From the NCBI RefSeq assembly GCF_000761215.1, contig NZ_CP009438.1, positions 3,675,001 to 3,739,000 of the forward strand: a stretch of 64,000 nucleotides of DNA, given 5' to 3'. The position numbers and the translations under genes are program-made. The notes under the pieces were generated by a model, which worked only from the letters and a program-made list of their open reading frames with translations, made no database searches and was not told the origin of the DNA. Source of the stretch: Streptomyces glaucescens. GTDB lineage: Bacteria; Actinomycetota; Actinomycetes; Streptomycetales; Streptomycetaceae. Every line of letters begins with the position of its first letter. Within the stretch, counting starts at the first letter, position 1. Positions 23,638 to 33,800 of this stretch are shown here, piece by piece.

Positions 23638-25857
23638 TCAGCCGTTGCGCTTCCAGCGCGGCTTGTCCTCGCGGCGGCCGAAGGAGCCGCCGCCGCGGTG
23701 GTCGTCACGGCGGCCGTAGGGACGCTCGTGGCCGCCGGTGCGGAAGCCGGGGCGGTCGCCCTGGCGGTCGCGGTTGAACGGGCGGTCGCTGCCACGGTGC
23801 CCGGTGCGCTCGTCGCGGCGGAAGCCGCCACGCTCGCCGTCACGGCGCTCGAAGGAACGGCCGCCACGGTCGTCACGGCGCTCGAAGCCACCACGGTCAC
23901 GGTCGAACGGGCGACGGTCGTCACGGCGGTCGTCGCGGCGGAAGCCACCGCGGTCACCGTCACGACGCTCGTCCCGGCGGAAGCCGCCACGCTCGCCGTC
24001 ACGACGCTCGAAGGAACGGCCGCCACGGTCGTCACGGCGCTCGAAGCCACCACGGTCACGGTCGAACGGGCGACGGTCGTCACGGCGGTCGTCGCGGCGG
24101 AAGCCACCGCGGTCACCGTCACGACGCTCGTCCCGGCGGAAGCCGCCACGCTCGCCGTCACGACGCTCGAAGGAACGGCCGCCACGGTCGTCACGGCGCT
24201 CGAAGCCACCACGGTCACGGTCGAACGGACGACGCTCCTCACGGCGGTCGTCGCGGCGGAAGCCACCGCGGTCACCGTCACGACGCTCGTCCCGGCGCTC
24301 GGCGCGCTCCGTGCGGTCCACGTCCAGCGCGGCCGGCTGCTCCGGCACCGCCACGGCGTCCACGCGGACCTCGGCCGGCTCCACCGCCGGCTCGCCGGCC
24401 TCGGCCACCGCGGTCGCCGGGTCCTCGCCCCGCTCGCGCGCCATGCGGGCGACGAGACGGTCCGCCTCCTCGCGCAGCTCGGCGGCCCGGCGCTGGGCGC
24501 GCTCCAGCTGCTTGGTGAGCTGGGCGACCTCGCGCTCGGCCTGCTGGGCGGCGTGCCCGGCGGACTCGGCCTGGACCTCGGTCATGGACCGGGCACCGGT
24601 GATCTCGGCGACCTCGGGGTCGAAGGCGCCGCCGCCCTGGATGATGTGGCGCGAGGCGTCGACGCCCGCGTCCTCCATCAGGCGGAAGATCTGGCGCCGC
24701 TGGTGCGGCAGGGCCAGGGAGACGACCGTGCCGGTGCGGCCCGCGCGGGCGGTACGGCCGGCCCGGTGCAGGTAGTCCTTGTGGTCGCCGGCGGGGTCGA
24801 CGTTCAGCACCAGGTCGATGCCGTCGACGTGGATGCCGCGCGCGGCGACGTCGGTCGCGACGAGCACGTTGACGTACCCGTCCTTGAAGTCCGCCAGGGT
24901 GCGGGTGCGCGCGCCCTGGGTCATGCCGCCGTGCAGCGCCTCGGCCTTGGCCCCGGCGTCGCGCAGCTGCTCGGCGACGCGGTCGGCGCCGAGCTGGGTG
25001 CGCACGAAGATGATGGTGCGGCCCTTGCGGGAGGCGATCGCGGCGGTGACCGGCGCCTTGTCCTTGGGCTTCACGATCAGGATGTGGTGCGACATGGTCG
25101 TCACCGCGCCCTGCGCCGCGTCGACCTCGTGCAGGACGGGCTCGTTCAGGTAGCGGTCGACGAGCGTCTTGATCTCGTTCTCCATCGTGGCGGAGAAGAG
25201 CATGCGCTGGCCGCCGGCCGGCACCTGGTCGAGCAGCTCGGTGACCTCGGGCAGGAAGCCCAGGTCGGACATCTGGTCGGCCTCGTCGAGGACGGAGACC
25301 TGGACGTCCTCGAGGGAGCAGGCGCCGCGGTTGATGATGTCGCGCAGACGGCCCGGGGTGGCGACGAGGACGTCGACGCCGCGCTCCAGGGCGTAGATCT
25401 GGTTGCCCATGGACGTACCGCCGCAGACGACCTTCATCTTCAGGCCGAGGACGTCACCGTACGGCTGGAGGGCGTCGGCGACCTGCATGGCCAGCTCGCG
25501 GGTCGGGGTGAGGATGACGGCGCGGGGGCGCTTCTTCTCGGTGCGCCCGCCGGCCAGCCGGGCCAGGGTCGGCAGACCGAAGGAGAGGGTCTTGCCGGAG
25601 CCGGTGCGGCCACGGCCGAGGATGTCCTTGCCGGCCAGGGCGTCCGGGATGGTCGCGGCCTGGATCGGGAAGGGGGTGGTCACGCCGTTCTGCGCGAGCT
25701 TGCGCACGACGCCCTCGGGGAGACCGAGATCCCCGAAGGTGATCTCGGGGGTGGTGTCCTCGGTGGACTCAGGGGACTCGGCGGCGACCTCGGTCACGGC
25801 CTCGTTCCCGATCTCGTTCTCGGGCATGACGGCATGGTCGGAACTGGTGATGGACAT
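23638..25857 (-). CDS. DEAD-box RNA helicase with RG/RD-rich repeat tail
   Basis: 739 residues. The helicase core (about 38-400) has the Q motif, Walker A GRGRTGSGKT (81-90), PTRELA, DEAD (191-194), SAT and HRAGRTARAG motifs. A helical linker with a coiled-coil-like Gln/Glu segment (about 430-480) follows. The tail (about 520-739) is made of Arg/Asp/Gly repeats with FRRD and RGGF units that should be disordered, bind RNA and may promote condensates. The family remodels RNA in cold adaptation, ribosome assembly and mRNA decay. ATG 25857 follows GGAAGG. The tail is partly encoded by a near-perfect 159-bp tandem repeat. Confidence 0.92.
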   Translation of the reverse strand: MSITSSDHAVMPENEIGNEAVTEVAAESPESTEDTTPEITFGDLGLPEGVVRKLAQNGVTTPFPIQAATIPDALAGKDILGRGRTGSGKTLSFGLPTLARLAGGRTEKKRPRAVILTPTRELAMQVADALQPYGDVLGLKMKVVCGGTSMGNQIYALERGVDVLVATPGRLRDIINRGACSLEDVQVSVLDEADQMSDLGFLPEVTELLDQVPAGGQRMLFSATMENEIKTLVDRYLNEPVLHEVDAAQGAVTTMSHHILIVKPKDKAPVTAAIASRKGRTIIFVRTQLGADRVAEQLRDAGAKAEALHGGMTQGARTRTLADFKDGYVNVLVATDVAARGIHVDGIDLVLNVDPAGDHKDYLHRAGRTARAGRTGTVVSLALPHQRRQIFRLMEDAGVDASRHIIQGGGAFDPEVAEITGARSMTEVQAESAGHAAQQAEREVAQLTKQLERAQRRAAELREEADRLVARMARERGEDPATAVAEAGEPAVEPAEVRVDAVAVPEQPAALDVDRTERAERRDERRDGDRGGFRRDDRREERRPFDRDRGGFERRDDRGGRSFERRDGERGGFRRDERRDGDRGGFRRDDRRDDRRPFDRDRGGFERRDDRGGRSFERRDGERGGFRRDERRDGDRGGFRRDDRRDDRRPFDRDRGGFERRDDRGGRSFERRDGERGGFRRDERTGHRGSDRPFNRDRQGDRPGFRTGGHERPYGRRDDHRGGGSFGRREDKPRWKRNG
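23821..24297 (-). repeat. 159-bp tandem repeat, three copies, inside the helicase gene
   Basis: Copies begin at 23821, 23980 and 24139, a period of exactly 159 bp. Each encodes the same 53-residue unit (ERRDDRGGRSFERRDGERGG at its start, DRRPFDRDRGGF at its end). Near-identity at the DNA level, including synonymous positions, indicates recent amplification or gene conversion. Confidence 0.9.
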
Positions 25858-26107
25858 ACGTCTGCGAAACCTTCCGGAGTCTCATCGGCACGCGCCCGTC
25901 AACTCCGTGATTCGCACACGACCGCCTCGATGCGGTCCGCCACGGCAAAGGAGAGTACGCGCCACACGGCGCGCTCTGCGTTGGCGCCGGGCAAATGGGA
26001 TCAAACGATCTGCCACCATACGCACTCCCCACCCCGAAACGCAAACCGCCAGCCCAGGGCCCTGCGATCCGGCCCGGTCCGCACGGCGGCGGCCGTCCGG
26101 GTCTTCC

Positions 26108-26665
26108 CTAGGCAGGCGCGCCCGCCCGCGGCGCGGGTTCACGGTGTGCCAGCTGGGGCCCCGGCTCGGGGTGGGCGGACGACGACGGCTCCGCGACGGT
26201 CGGCTCGGGGGACGGTGGCGGCTCGGGCGAGGGCGGGGGCGGCTCGGGTGCCTCGGTGGTCCGGGGCGGCGTCGGCTGGGCCGGGGTGGGCCCGGGGCCG
26301 CCGCCCGGTCCGTCGGTCTGTCCGGGCCCGCCCGGCGGTGCGGCGGTCGCGCCGCCCCCGGCCGGCCGGGAGGCCGGCGGTGCCGCGGACGGCCGCTCCC
26401 GGCCCTTGCCCCTGCCCTTCCCGCCGCCCTTGCCCTTGCCCTCCCCGTCCGCGCGGTCCGCCTGCCCGGCGGCCGCGCCCCGGTACCCGGCGCCCGGTCC
26501 GGTCACCCCCGGGAACCCGCCGGGCGCCTCGCCGCCCTTCGGCCCGGCCGAGTGCGACGGCTGGGCCCGGCCGCCGTCGTCGTCGCCCACGCTCATACAG
26601 CCGGCGGCAGCGGCGACCGCCACCACGGTGGCGGCCAGGCGGACGGGTACGTACAAGGGGCGCAC
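26108..26665 (-). CDS. Pro/Gly-rich lipoprotein, function unknown
   Basis: 185 residues. A short signal peptide ends in a lipobox (AAAGC, Cys23). The mature part is low-complexity: a Gly/Lys stretch (about 75-90) and Pro/Glu/Thr-rich repeats to the end. No folded domain is recognisable, so it may be a wall-spanning or spacer lipoprotein. GTG 26665 has GGAGGTG upstream. Confidence 0.65.
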   Translation of the reverse strand: MRPLYVPVRLAATVVAVAAAAGCMSVGDDDGGRAQPSHSAGPKGGEAPGGFPGVTGPGAGYRGAAAGQADRADGEGKGKGGGKGRGKGRERPSAAPPASRPAGGGATAAPPGGPGQTDGPGGGPGPTPAQPTPPRTTEAPEPPPPSPEPPPSPEPTVAEPSSSAHPEPGPQLAHREPAPRAGAPA

Positions 26666-26741
26666 GAGCAGCCACCTCCGGGGGCCGGTGAAGGGTCAAC
26701 GTGCCCAACTCCCGCCGTGCGCAAGAGGACACGCGCCACGC

Positions 26742-27092
26742 TCACCCGTAACCGAGCGCGTGCAGCCGGGCGTCGTCGATCCCGAAGTGGTGGGCGATCT
26801 CGTGCACCACGGTGATCTCGGTCTCCGCGACGACGTCCTCCCGGCTCTCGCACATCCGCAGGGTGGGCCCCCGGTAGATGGTGATCCGGTCCGGCAGCAC
26901 CCCGGCGTACCACTCGCCGCGCTCCGTGAGGGGGGTCCCCTCGTAGAGCCCGAGCAGCTCGGGGTCGTCGGCGGGCGGCTCGTCCTCGACGAACACGGCG
27001 ACGTTGTCCATCAGCCGCGTCAGCTCCGGCGGGATCCGGTCCAGCGCCTCGGCGACCAGTTCCTCGAACTCCTCGCGCGTCATCTCCAGCAC
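26742..27092 (-). CDS. small zincin-type metallopeptidase (minimal HExxH protein)
   Basis: About 116 residues from GTG 27092. A zinc-binding HEIAH motif (97-101) is followed closely by GIDD (104-107), the pattern of the small 'metallopeptidase family' (DUF1025-like) proteins found across actinobacteria. The N-terminal part (EFEELVAEALDRIPPEL) is typical of that family. Upstream in-frame codons to 27200 overlap the divergent gene and lack support. Neither substrate nor inhibitor is known. Confidence 0.8.
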   Translation of the reverse strand: MLEMTREEFEELVAEALDRIPPELTRLMDNVAVFVEDEPPADDPELLGLYEGTPLTERGEWYAGVLPDRITIYRGPTLRMCESREDVVAETEITVVHEIAHHFGIDDARLHALGYG

Positions 27093-27199
27093 AGGCCCAT
27101 TGTCGGGTACGGCACCCCGCTTCGAGAGGCCCCACGACGGCCGTCCCGCACCCGGCCCGCCCCGGCATGGCCACCCGCGCACCGGGGCACAAGGCCCCA

Positions 27200-28744
27200 A
27201 TGGCCCGCGTCACCGCCGCAGTCCTGAACGTCCTGACCCGCCCGATCCGCCGGCGCGGCACGCCGCGCACCCCCCGGTCCGCCCCCGGTCCGGCCCCCCG
27301 GCCCCGTCCCTGGGCCCGCGCCCTCGGCCTGGTCGCGGTCGTCCTGCTCGGCGGCTGGCTGGGCCTGCTGGCCGTCGGGCAGGTCCGGGTCCCGGTCGGC
27401 CCGATGGACACGACCATGACCCTGCGCCCGTCCTTCACCGGCGGCACGAAGATCAACGTCTCGCCGCTGGGCGCGCTGCACCTGGACAGCCACATCGCCC
27501 CGGTCCGCCTGGACGTCAACGTCGACCAGCTCGACCCGGCCCGCTCGCAGGCCCTGGTCGACCATCCCGAACGCCTGTCCGGACTCCAGGACGAGGTGAC
27601 CCGGGACATCGGGCACGGCACGCTCGACCTGGCCGTGCGCTCCTGCGTCGCCGTGGTCACCGGGGCCACCGCGCTCGGCCTCGCCGTCTACCGCCGCCCG
27701 GGCCGCGCCCTGGCCTCCGGCGGTCTCGCCCTCGCCCTGCTCGCCGCCTCCGGAGCGACCGCGTACGCCACCTGGAACCCGAAGTCGGTCCTGGAGCCGC
27801 GCTTCTCCGGCCTGCTCTCCTCCGCCCCCTCCCTGGTCGGCGACGCCCGCAGCATCGTCACGGAATTCGACGTCTACCAGAAGGAGTTGGCGCGCCTGGT
27901 GACGAACGTGACGAAGCTGTACGACGCCACCTCCACCCTCCCCGCGTACGCCCCCGACCCCACCACCATCCGCGTCCTGCACGTCTCCGACATCCACCTC
28001 AACCCCGCGAGCTGGAAGATCATCGCGTCGCTGGTGGAGCAGTACGAGGTGGACGTGATCGTCGACTCCGGCGACACCATGGACCACGGGACGGCCGCGG
28101 AGAACGGCTTCCTGGACCCCATCGAGGACCTGGGCGCCCCGTACGTCTGGGTCCGGGGCAACCACGACTCCCGGGCCACCCAGCGCTACCTGGCGGGCCT
28201 GAGGAACGTCACCGTCCTGGACGACGGCCGCGCCCGGACGATCGCGGGCCTGCGCTTCGCGGGCATCGGCGATCCCCAGTTCACCCCCGACCGCTCCGAC
28301 AGGCCGGGCGCCGAGCAGTCCCAGGAACTGGCGGGTGCCCGGCTGGCCTCGGCGCTGCGCGACCAGCGGGCCGCCGGGACGCCGGTGGACGTCGCCGTCG
28401 CCCATGAGCCGGCGGCGGCCCGGCAGACCGACGGCGAGGTGCCGCTGGTGCTGTCCGGGCACGTCCACCACCAGAAGACGGAGGTCATGAAGTACGGCAC
28501 CCGGCTGCGCATCGAGGGCTCCACCGGCGGCAGCGGGCTGCGCGCGGTCGAGGGGCGGGAACCCGACCCGATCGAGGCGTCGATCCTCTATTTCGACCGT
28601 GACACCCGCCGCCTCCAGGCCTGGGACGCGATCCGGCTGGGGGGTCTGGGAGAGACGACGGCGGAGGTCAGCCGCCACTTGGCGGAGGAGAACGAGCCGG
28701 GCGTGTCCCCGTCGCCGGCCGACTCGGGCAGCCCTTCTCCGTAA
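27200..28744 (+). CDS. membrane-anchored metallophosphoesterase
   Basis: About 514 residues (an ATG at 27167 would add 11). Two membrane helices (about 35-55 and 160-195) bracket an extracytoplasmic region; a calcineurin-like phosphoesterase domain follows (about 250-480). Its metal-ligand motifs are VSDIHLNP, DSGDTMDHG, WVRGNHDS, AHEP and GHVHHQ, a complete set. Substrate unknown. Its 5' end abuts the divergent small zincin gene. Confidence 0.85.
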   Translation: MARVTAAVLNVLTRPIRRRGTPRTPRSAPGPAPRPRPWARALGLVAVVLLGGWLGLLAVGQVRVPVGPMDTTMTLRPSFTGGTKINVSPLGALHLDSHIAPVRLDVNVDQLDPARSQALVDHPERLSGLQDEVTRDIGHGTLDLAVRSCVAVVTGATALGLAVYRRPGRALASGGLALALLAASGATAYATWNPKSVLEPRFSGLLSSAPSLVGDARSIVTEFDVYQKELARLVTNVTKLYDATSTLPAYAPDPTTIRVLHVSDIHLNPASWKIIASLVEQYEVDVIVDSGDTMDHGTAAENGFLDPIEDLGAPYVWVRGNHDSRATQRYLAGLRNVTVLDDGRARTIAGLRFAGIGDPQFTPDRSDRPGAEQSQELAGARLASALRDQRAAGTPVDVAVAHEPAAARQTDGEVPLVLSGHVHHQKTEVMKYGTRLRIEGSTGGSGLRAVEGREPDPIEASILYFDRDTRRLQAWDAIRLGGLGETTAEVSRHLAEENEPGVSPSPADSGSPSP

Positions 28745-28750
28745 ACCGTT

Positions 28751-28780
28751 TTGGCGATCCCTCCCGCCATCCCATATGCT
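28751..28780 (+). promoter_or_regulatory. promoter of the tRNA Glu-Asp-Phe cluster
   Basis: TTGGCG (28751-28756) and TATGCT (28775-28780) are 18 bp apart. The start point should fall about 38 nt before tRNA-Glu, giving a short 5' leader on the tRNA precursor. Confidence 0.65.
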
Positions 28781-28824
28781 TCTCACGTCCCCGACGCGCT
28801 GAGAAGCGCCCAGGCGGGCCGATA

Positions 28825-28897
28825 GCCCTCATCGTCTAGCGGCCTAGGACGCCGCCCTTTCAAGGCGGTAGCACGGGTTCGAATCCCGTTGGGGGCA
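28825..28897 (+). tRNA. tRNA-Glu (UUC)
   Basis: A 73-nt cloverleaf with anticodon TTC (28859-28861). The acceptor stem is GCCCTCA/TGGGGGC with one G-U pair. First gene of a three-tRNA cluster. Confidence 0.95.
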
Positions 28898-28950
28898 CGC
28901 AGTACCGTGTGCGACACTTACCTACGTCGGTTCGCACGCAAGCCACACTT

Positions 28951-29025
28951 GGTCCTGTGGAGCAGTTTGGAGTGCTCGCCACCCTGTCAAGGTGGAGGCC
29001 GCGGGTTCAAATCCCGTCAGGACCG
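28951..29025 (+). tRNA. tRNA-Asp (GUC), copy 1
   Basis: A 75-nt cloverleaf with anticodon GTC in CTGTCAA and acceptor GGTCCTG/CAGGACC. It is identical to the copy at 34870-34944. Confidence 0.95.
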
Positions 29026-29054
29026 CTGAGGTTTCGTTTCACGTGAAACCTCGT

Positions 29055-29128
29055 GGCTGGGTAGCTCAGTTGGTACGAGCGTCCGCCTGAAAAGCGGAAG
29101 GTCGCCGGTTCGACCCCGGCCCCAGCCA
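29055..29128 (+). tRNA. tRNA-Phe (GAA)
   Basis: A 74-nt cloverleaf with anticodon GAA and acceptor GGCTGGG/CCCAGCC. Last gene of the cluster, just before the terminator. Confidence 0.95.
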
Positions 29129-29133
29129 CAACC

Positions 29134-29165
29134 GCCCCCTCCGGATTCCGGAGGGGGCTTTTTCG
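29134..29165 (+). terminator. intrinsic terminator of the tRNA cluster
   Basis: An 11-bp GC-rich stem (29134-29144 with 29148-29158) with a 3-nt loop is followed by TTTTT, a textbook intrinsic terminator and one of few U-tract terminators in this window. Confidence 0.9.
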
Positions 29166-29218
29166 TGCCGTGTCCGGCCGGGTCCGGTGCCATGTCCGGC
29201 CGGGTCCGCCCCGCGGGG

Positions 29219-30685
29219 TCACTCCTTGTTGCGGGCGCGGGTGATGTTCGGCTCGCAGTCCGGGGCGATGTCCCAGGGGCCGCCGAGGTTGCCGGTCAGG
29301 TCGTTGTCCTCGAAGACGCCGCCGCTGCCCCCGTCGATCCACACGCCTTCGTAGTGGTTGCGGTTGATGTTGTTGTGCCGCAGGACCGTGGAGCTGTCCT
29401 CGTCGATCCGCACGCCGACACCGCCGTTACCCGTGATGCCGTTGTTCTCCAGCCTGCCGAGGCCGCCCTCATAGGCGTAGACGCCGTTCACCTTGTTGTC
29501 GAAGATCTGGTTGCGGCGCAGCGTGGGGTTCGAACCGGTCTTGATCTCCACACCGGAGAACTGGTTGCCGAAGATCTCGTTGTCCTCCAGCGTGCCGAGG
29601 CCGTTGTTGAACACGAACACGCCGCTCTGCCGGCCGCCGTGGATCTTGTTCTCCCGCAGCCGCGGATCGGCACCGTCACGGATGGCGACACAGGCGAGGC
29701 TGTCGCTGCTGATGTCGCACTTCTCCAGCTCCAGCCGGCCCTGGAAGATCGTGACGCCGTGCGACCGCCCCGTCCCCGCGACCCGCCGCAGGGTCAGGTT
29801 CGACACCCGCCCGATGCTGGCCTTGAAGACCAGGGCGCTGGCGTCGTGGGCCCGGATCTCGATGTCCTCGCGCCGCCCGTCGCCCATGATCTCCAGCGGC
29901 TTGTCGACGACCAGGCTCTCCTCGTAGAGGCCGGGCCGGACGAAGATCCGGTCACCGGGCCTGGCCGCCTTGATCGCCTCGCCGACCGTCGTGAAGTCAC
30001 CGCGGTGGAAGGCGTCCACCACATGGGTCGGCGGCTCGGACTTGGCGGTGCTCCCGGCCGCGGCACCGGTGTCCCCGGTCTGCCGCGTCGCCGGCCCCCT
30101 GGTCTCGGTGCGCCGCGCCGCGCTCCCCGACGGCGGCGTCGCCACCCGCCCGGGCGTCGCCGGGAGCTGCTCCGGAAGCCGCGAGAAGGTGTCCAGCATC
30201 TGCTTCGCCAGCTGAGCGATGGCCCGGCGTACCACCGGGGAGCTGAACGGCTCGAAGCGCAGCTCACGCCAGTCGACGTGCTGGCGGCTGTGCAGGACCC
30301 CGGCCAGCTCGCTGCGCTCGCGCCATGCCGGGTCGTCCATCTCGCGGGCGCCGATGTAGTACACGGGCAGGATCAGGTCCCGCCGGCCCAGCTTCTCCTC
30401 CCGGTCCAGGAAGCGGCGGATCTCCGCCTCGCACGCCGGGCTCCTGAACAGGCTCGGAGTGACGATGACCAGCAGCAGCGTCACGGCGTCCAGCGTGTCG
30501 TCGATGCGCTGCTGCCAGTTCTGGCCCCAGTCGATGTCGTTGCGGTCCTGGAAGATCGCGAACTTCTCGCCCGTCTGCGCCCGGACCTCCGCCTCGAGCC
30601 GCTCCCGGAACTGTGAGAGCTGGCCGTCGTCATGCTGATCGTCGAAGCGGACATAGCTCATGAACGCCGCAGGATTCACCGGCAC
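29219..30685 (-). CDS. TIR-domain protein with C-terminal right-handed beta-helix
   Basis: 488 residues, no signal peptide or membrane helix. Residues 1-165 are a TIR fold: AAFMSYVRFDD (beta-A), FQDRNDIDWGQNW (45-57, BB loop region), LLVIVTPSLF (71-80) and SPACEAEI, where E88 in C85-x-x-E88 aligns with the catalytic Glu of NAD-cleaving TIRs. A linker (170-220) leads to a NosD/pectin-lyase-type parallel beta-helix (about 222-485). Five consecutive 23-residue coils start with GV at 355, 378, 401, 424 and 447, rich in NxI and DN turns. TIR proteins in bacteria often cleave NAD+ or make signals in anti-phage defence. The beta-helix could be a ligand or phage-structure sensor. Stand-alone gene between tRNA-Phe and hrpA; role inferred. 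Confidence 0.85.
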   Translation of the reverse strand: MPVNPAAFMSYVRFDDQHDDGQLSQFRERLEAEVRAQTGEKFAIFQDRNDIDWGQNWQQRIDDTLDAVTLLLVIVTPSLFRSPACEAEIRRFLDREEKLGRRDLILPVYYIGAREMDDPAWRERSELAGVLHSRQHVDWRELRFEPFSSPVVRRAIAQLAKQMLDTFSRLPEQLPATPGRVATPPSGSAARRTETRGPATRQTGDTGAAAGSTAKSEPPTHVVDAFHRGDFTTVGEAIKAARPGDRIFVRPGLYEESLVVDKPLEIMGDGRREDIEIRAHDASALVFKASIGRVSNLTLRRVAGTGRSHGVTIFQGRLELEKCDISSDSLACVAIRDGADPRLRENKIHGGRQSGVFVFNNGLGTLEDNEIFGNQFSGVEIKTGSNPTLRRNQIFDNKVNGVYAYEGGLGRLENNGITGNGGVGVRIDEDSSTVLRHNNINRNHYEGVWIDGGSGGVFEDNDLTGNLGGPWDIAPDCEPNITRARNKE

Positions 30686-30831
30686 GGCATCCCCCTCCCG
30701 TCACAGTGCGTGAATTCTGACACCCGGAGAGAGGCGACGACAGGCGATCCGCCAAACCGGGCACCGGCCCCAGCACGCCGCGCCAAAAGCGTTAGCCACG
30801 AATTTCCCGGGGATGAGATCCTGGATCGCGT

Positions 30832-33800
30832 ATGTCTACGCACCCCGCCCCCGCCCTCGGCGCTCTCGCCCCCCGCCTGACCGAGCTGTCCCTGCGCGAC
30901 GCGCACCGGCTCGGGCGCAGGCTCGAAGGCGCACGCAAGATCCGCAAGCCGGAGGCCCGGGCCGCCGTCCTCGCCGAGATCGAGGCGGAGGTCTCCAAGG
31001 CCGAGGAACGGATGGCCGGGCGCCGCTCCCGCGTGCCCGCGATCACGTACCCCGAGCAGCTGCCGGTCAGCCAGAAGAAGGCCGAGATCGCGGCGGCCAT
31101 CCGCGATCACCAGGTCGTGATCGTGGCCGGTGAGACCGGCTCCGGCAAGACCACCCAGATCCCGAAGATCTGCCTGGAGCTGGGCCGCGGCGTGCGGGGG
31201 ATGATCGGGCACACCCAGCCCCGCCGGATCGCCGCCCGCACGGTCGCGGAGCGCGTCGCCGAGGAGCTGGACACGCCGCTCGGCGAGGCCGTCGGCTGGA
31301 AGGTGCGCTTCACCGACCAGGTGAACCCGGACGCCACCTTCATCAAGCTGATGACGGACGGCATCCTGCTGGCGGAGATCCAGACCGACCGCGAGCTGCG
31401 CGCCTACGACACGATCATCATCGACGAGGCGCACGAGCGGTCCCTCAACATCGACTTCCTGCTCGGGTACCTCGCGCAGCTGCTGCCCCAGCGCCCCGAC
31501 CTCAAGGTCGTCATCACCTCCGCGACCATCGACCCGGAGCGTTTCTCCCGGCACTTCGGCGACGCCCCGATCATCGAGGTCAGCGGCCGGACCTACCCGG
31601 TGGAGGTGCGCTACCGCCCGCTGCTGGAGGAGGACTCCGAGGACGCCGACCGCGACCAGATCACCGCGATCACGGACGCGGTCGAGGAGCTGATGGCCGA
31701 GGGCAAGGGAGACATCCTCGTCTTCCTCTCCGGCGAGCGGGAGATCCGCGACACGGCGGACGCGCTGACGAAGAAGCAGTACCGGTTCACCGAGATCCTG
31801 CCGCTGTACGCCCGGCTCTCGCACGCCGAGCAGCACCGCGTCTTCCAGCCGCACACGGGCCGCCGGATCGTCCTGGCCACCAACGTGGCCGAGACGTCCC
31901 TGACCGTCCCGGGCATCAAGTACGTCATCGACCCCGGCTTCGCCCGCATCTCGCGCTACAGCCACCGCACCAAGGTCCAGCGGCTGCCCATCGAGCCGGT
32001 CTCGCAGGCCAGCGCCAACCAGCGCAAGGGCCGCTGCGGCCGTACGTCCGACGGCATCTGCATCCGGCTGTACAGCGAGGAGGACTTCCTCGCCCGCCCG
32101 GAGTTCACCGACGCGGAGATCCTGCGCACCAACCTGGCCTCCGTCATCCTCCAGATGACCGCGGCCGGCCTCGGCGACATCGAGAAGTTCCCCTTCATCG
32201 ACCCGCCGGACCACCGCAACATCCGCGACGGCGTGCAGCTCCTCCAGGAGCTGGGCGCGCTCGACCCGGCGCAGAAGGACCCGCGCAAGCGGCTCACCGA
32301 GACCGGCCGCAAGCTGGCCCAGCTGCCCGTCGACCCGCGCCTGGCCCGCATGGTCCTGGAGGCCGACCGCAACGGCTGCGCCCGCGAGGTCATGGTGATC
32401 GCGGCGGCACTGTCCATCCAGGACCCGCGCGAGCGTCCGGCCGACAAGCAGACCCAGGCCGACCAGCAGCACGCCCGCTTCAAGGACGAGACCAGCGACT
32501 TCCTCGCGTACCTCAACCTGTGGCGGTACATCCGCGAGCAGCAGAAGGAGCGCGGCTCGTCGTCCTTCCGCCGGATGTGCAAGCAGGAGTACCTGAACTT
32601 CCTGCGCATCCGCGAATGGCAGGACATCTACACCCAGCTGCGCACGGTCGCCAAGCAGATGGGCATCCACCTCAACGAGGACGACGCGCCCGCGGACCGC
32701 GTCCACGTCTCCCTCCTCGCCGGCCTCCTCTCCCACATCGGGATGAAGGACGTGAAGGACGGCAACAAGAACGAGTACCTGGGCGCGCGGAACGCCAAGT
32801 TCGCGATCTTCCCCGGATCGGCGCTGTTCAGGAAGCAGCCCCGCTTCGTGATGTCGGCGGAACTGGTGGAGACCTCGCGCCTGTGGGCCCGCGTCAACGC
32901 CAGGATCGAGCCCGAGTGGGTCGAACCGCTCGCCGGCCACCTCGTCAAGCGCACCTACTCCGAGCCGCACTGGGAGAAGGACCAGGCGGCGGTGATGGCG
33001 TACGAGAAGGTCACGCTGTACGGCGTCCCGATCGTGGCCCAGCGGAAGGTGAACTACGGCCGGATCGACCCGGAGACCAGCCGCGAGCTGTTCATCCGCA
33101 ACGCCCTGGTCGAGGGTGACTGGCGCACCCACCACAAGTTCTTCGCGGACAACCGCAGGCTGCTCAGCGAGGTCGAGGAACTGGAGCACCGCGCCCGGCG
33201 CCGGGACATCGTCGTCGACGACGAGACGCTGTTCGACTTCTACGACCAGCGCGTGCCCGAACACGTCGTCTCCGGCGCGCACTTCGACTCCTGGTGGAAG
33301 CGCAAGCGGCACGAGCAGCCCGACTTCCTGGACTTCGAACGGGAGATGCTGATCCGGGAGTCGGCGGAGGCGGTCACCAAGGCCGACTACCCCGACACCT
33401 GGCGGCAGGGGCAGCTCAAGTTCCGCGTCACCTACCAGTTCGAACCGGGCGCGGACGCGGACGGCGTCACCGTGCACATCCCGCTCCAGGTGCTCAACCA
33501 GGTCACCGGCGAGGGCTTCGACTGGCAGATCCCGGGTCTGCGGGAGGAGCTGGTCACGGAGCTGATCCGCTCCCTGCCCAAGCCGATCCGCCGCAACTAC
33601 GTGCCCGCGCCGAACTACGCCAAGGCGTTCCTGGAGCGGGCGGTCCCCCTCCAGGAACCGCTGACCGTGACGATGGCCCGCGAGCTGAAGCGCATGGTCG
33701 GAGTCCCCTTCGAGGCGGACGACTTCGACTGGGCGAAGGTCCCCGACCACCTCCGCGTCACCTTCCGGATCGTCGACGAGCGGCGCCGCAAGCTGGCCGA

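Noticed and set aside
23635..26691. A 1018-codon plus-strand open frame opposite the DEAD-box helicase
   Set aside because: It is the antisense of a clear helicase gene; its Val/Thr/Ala-rich product mirrors the Arg/Asp/Gly repeat DNA, and third-position bias favours the minus-strand gene.
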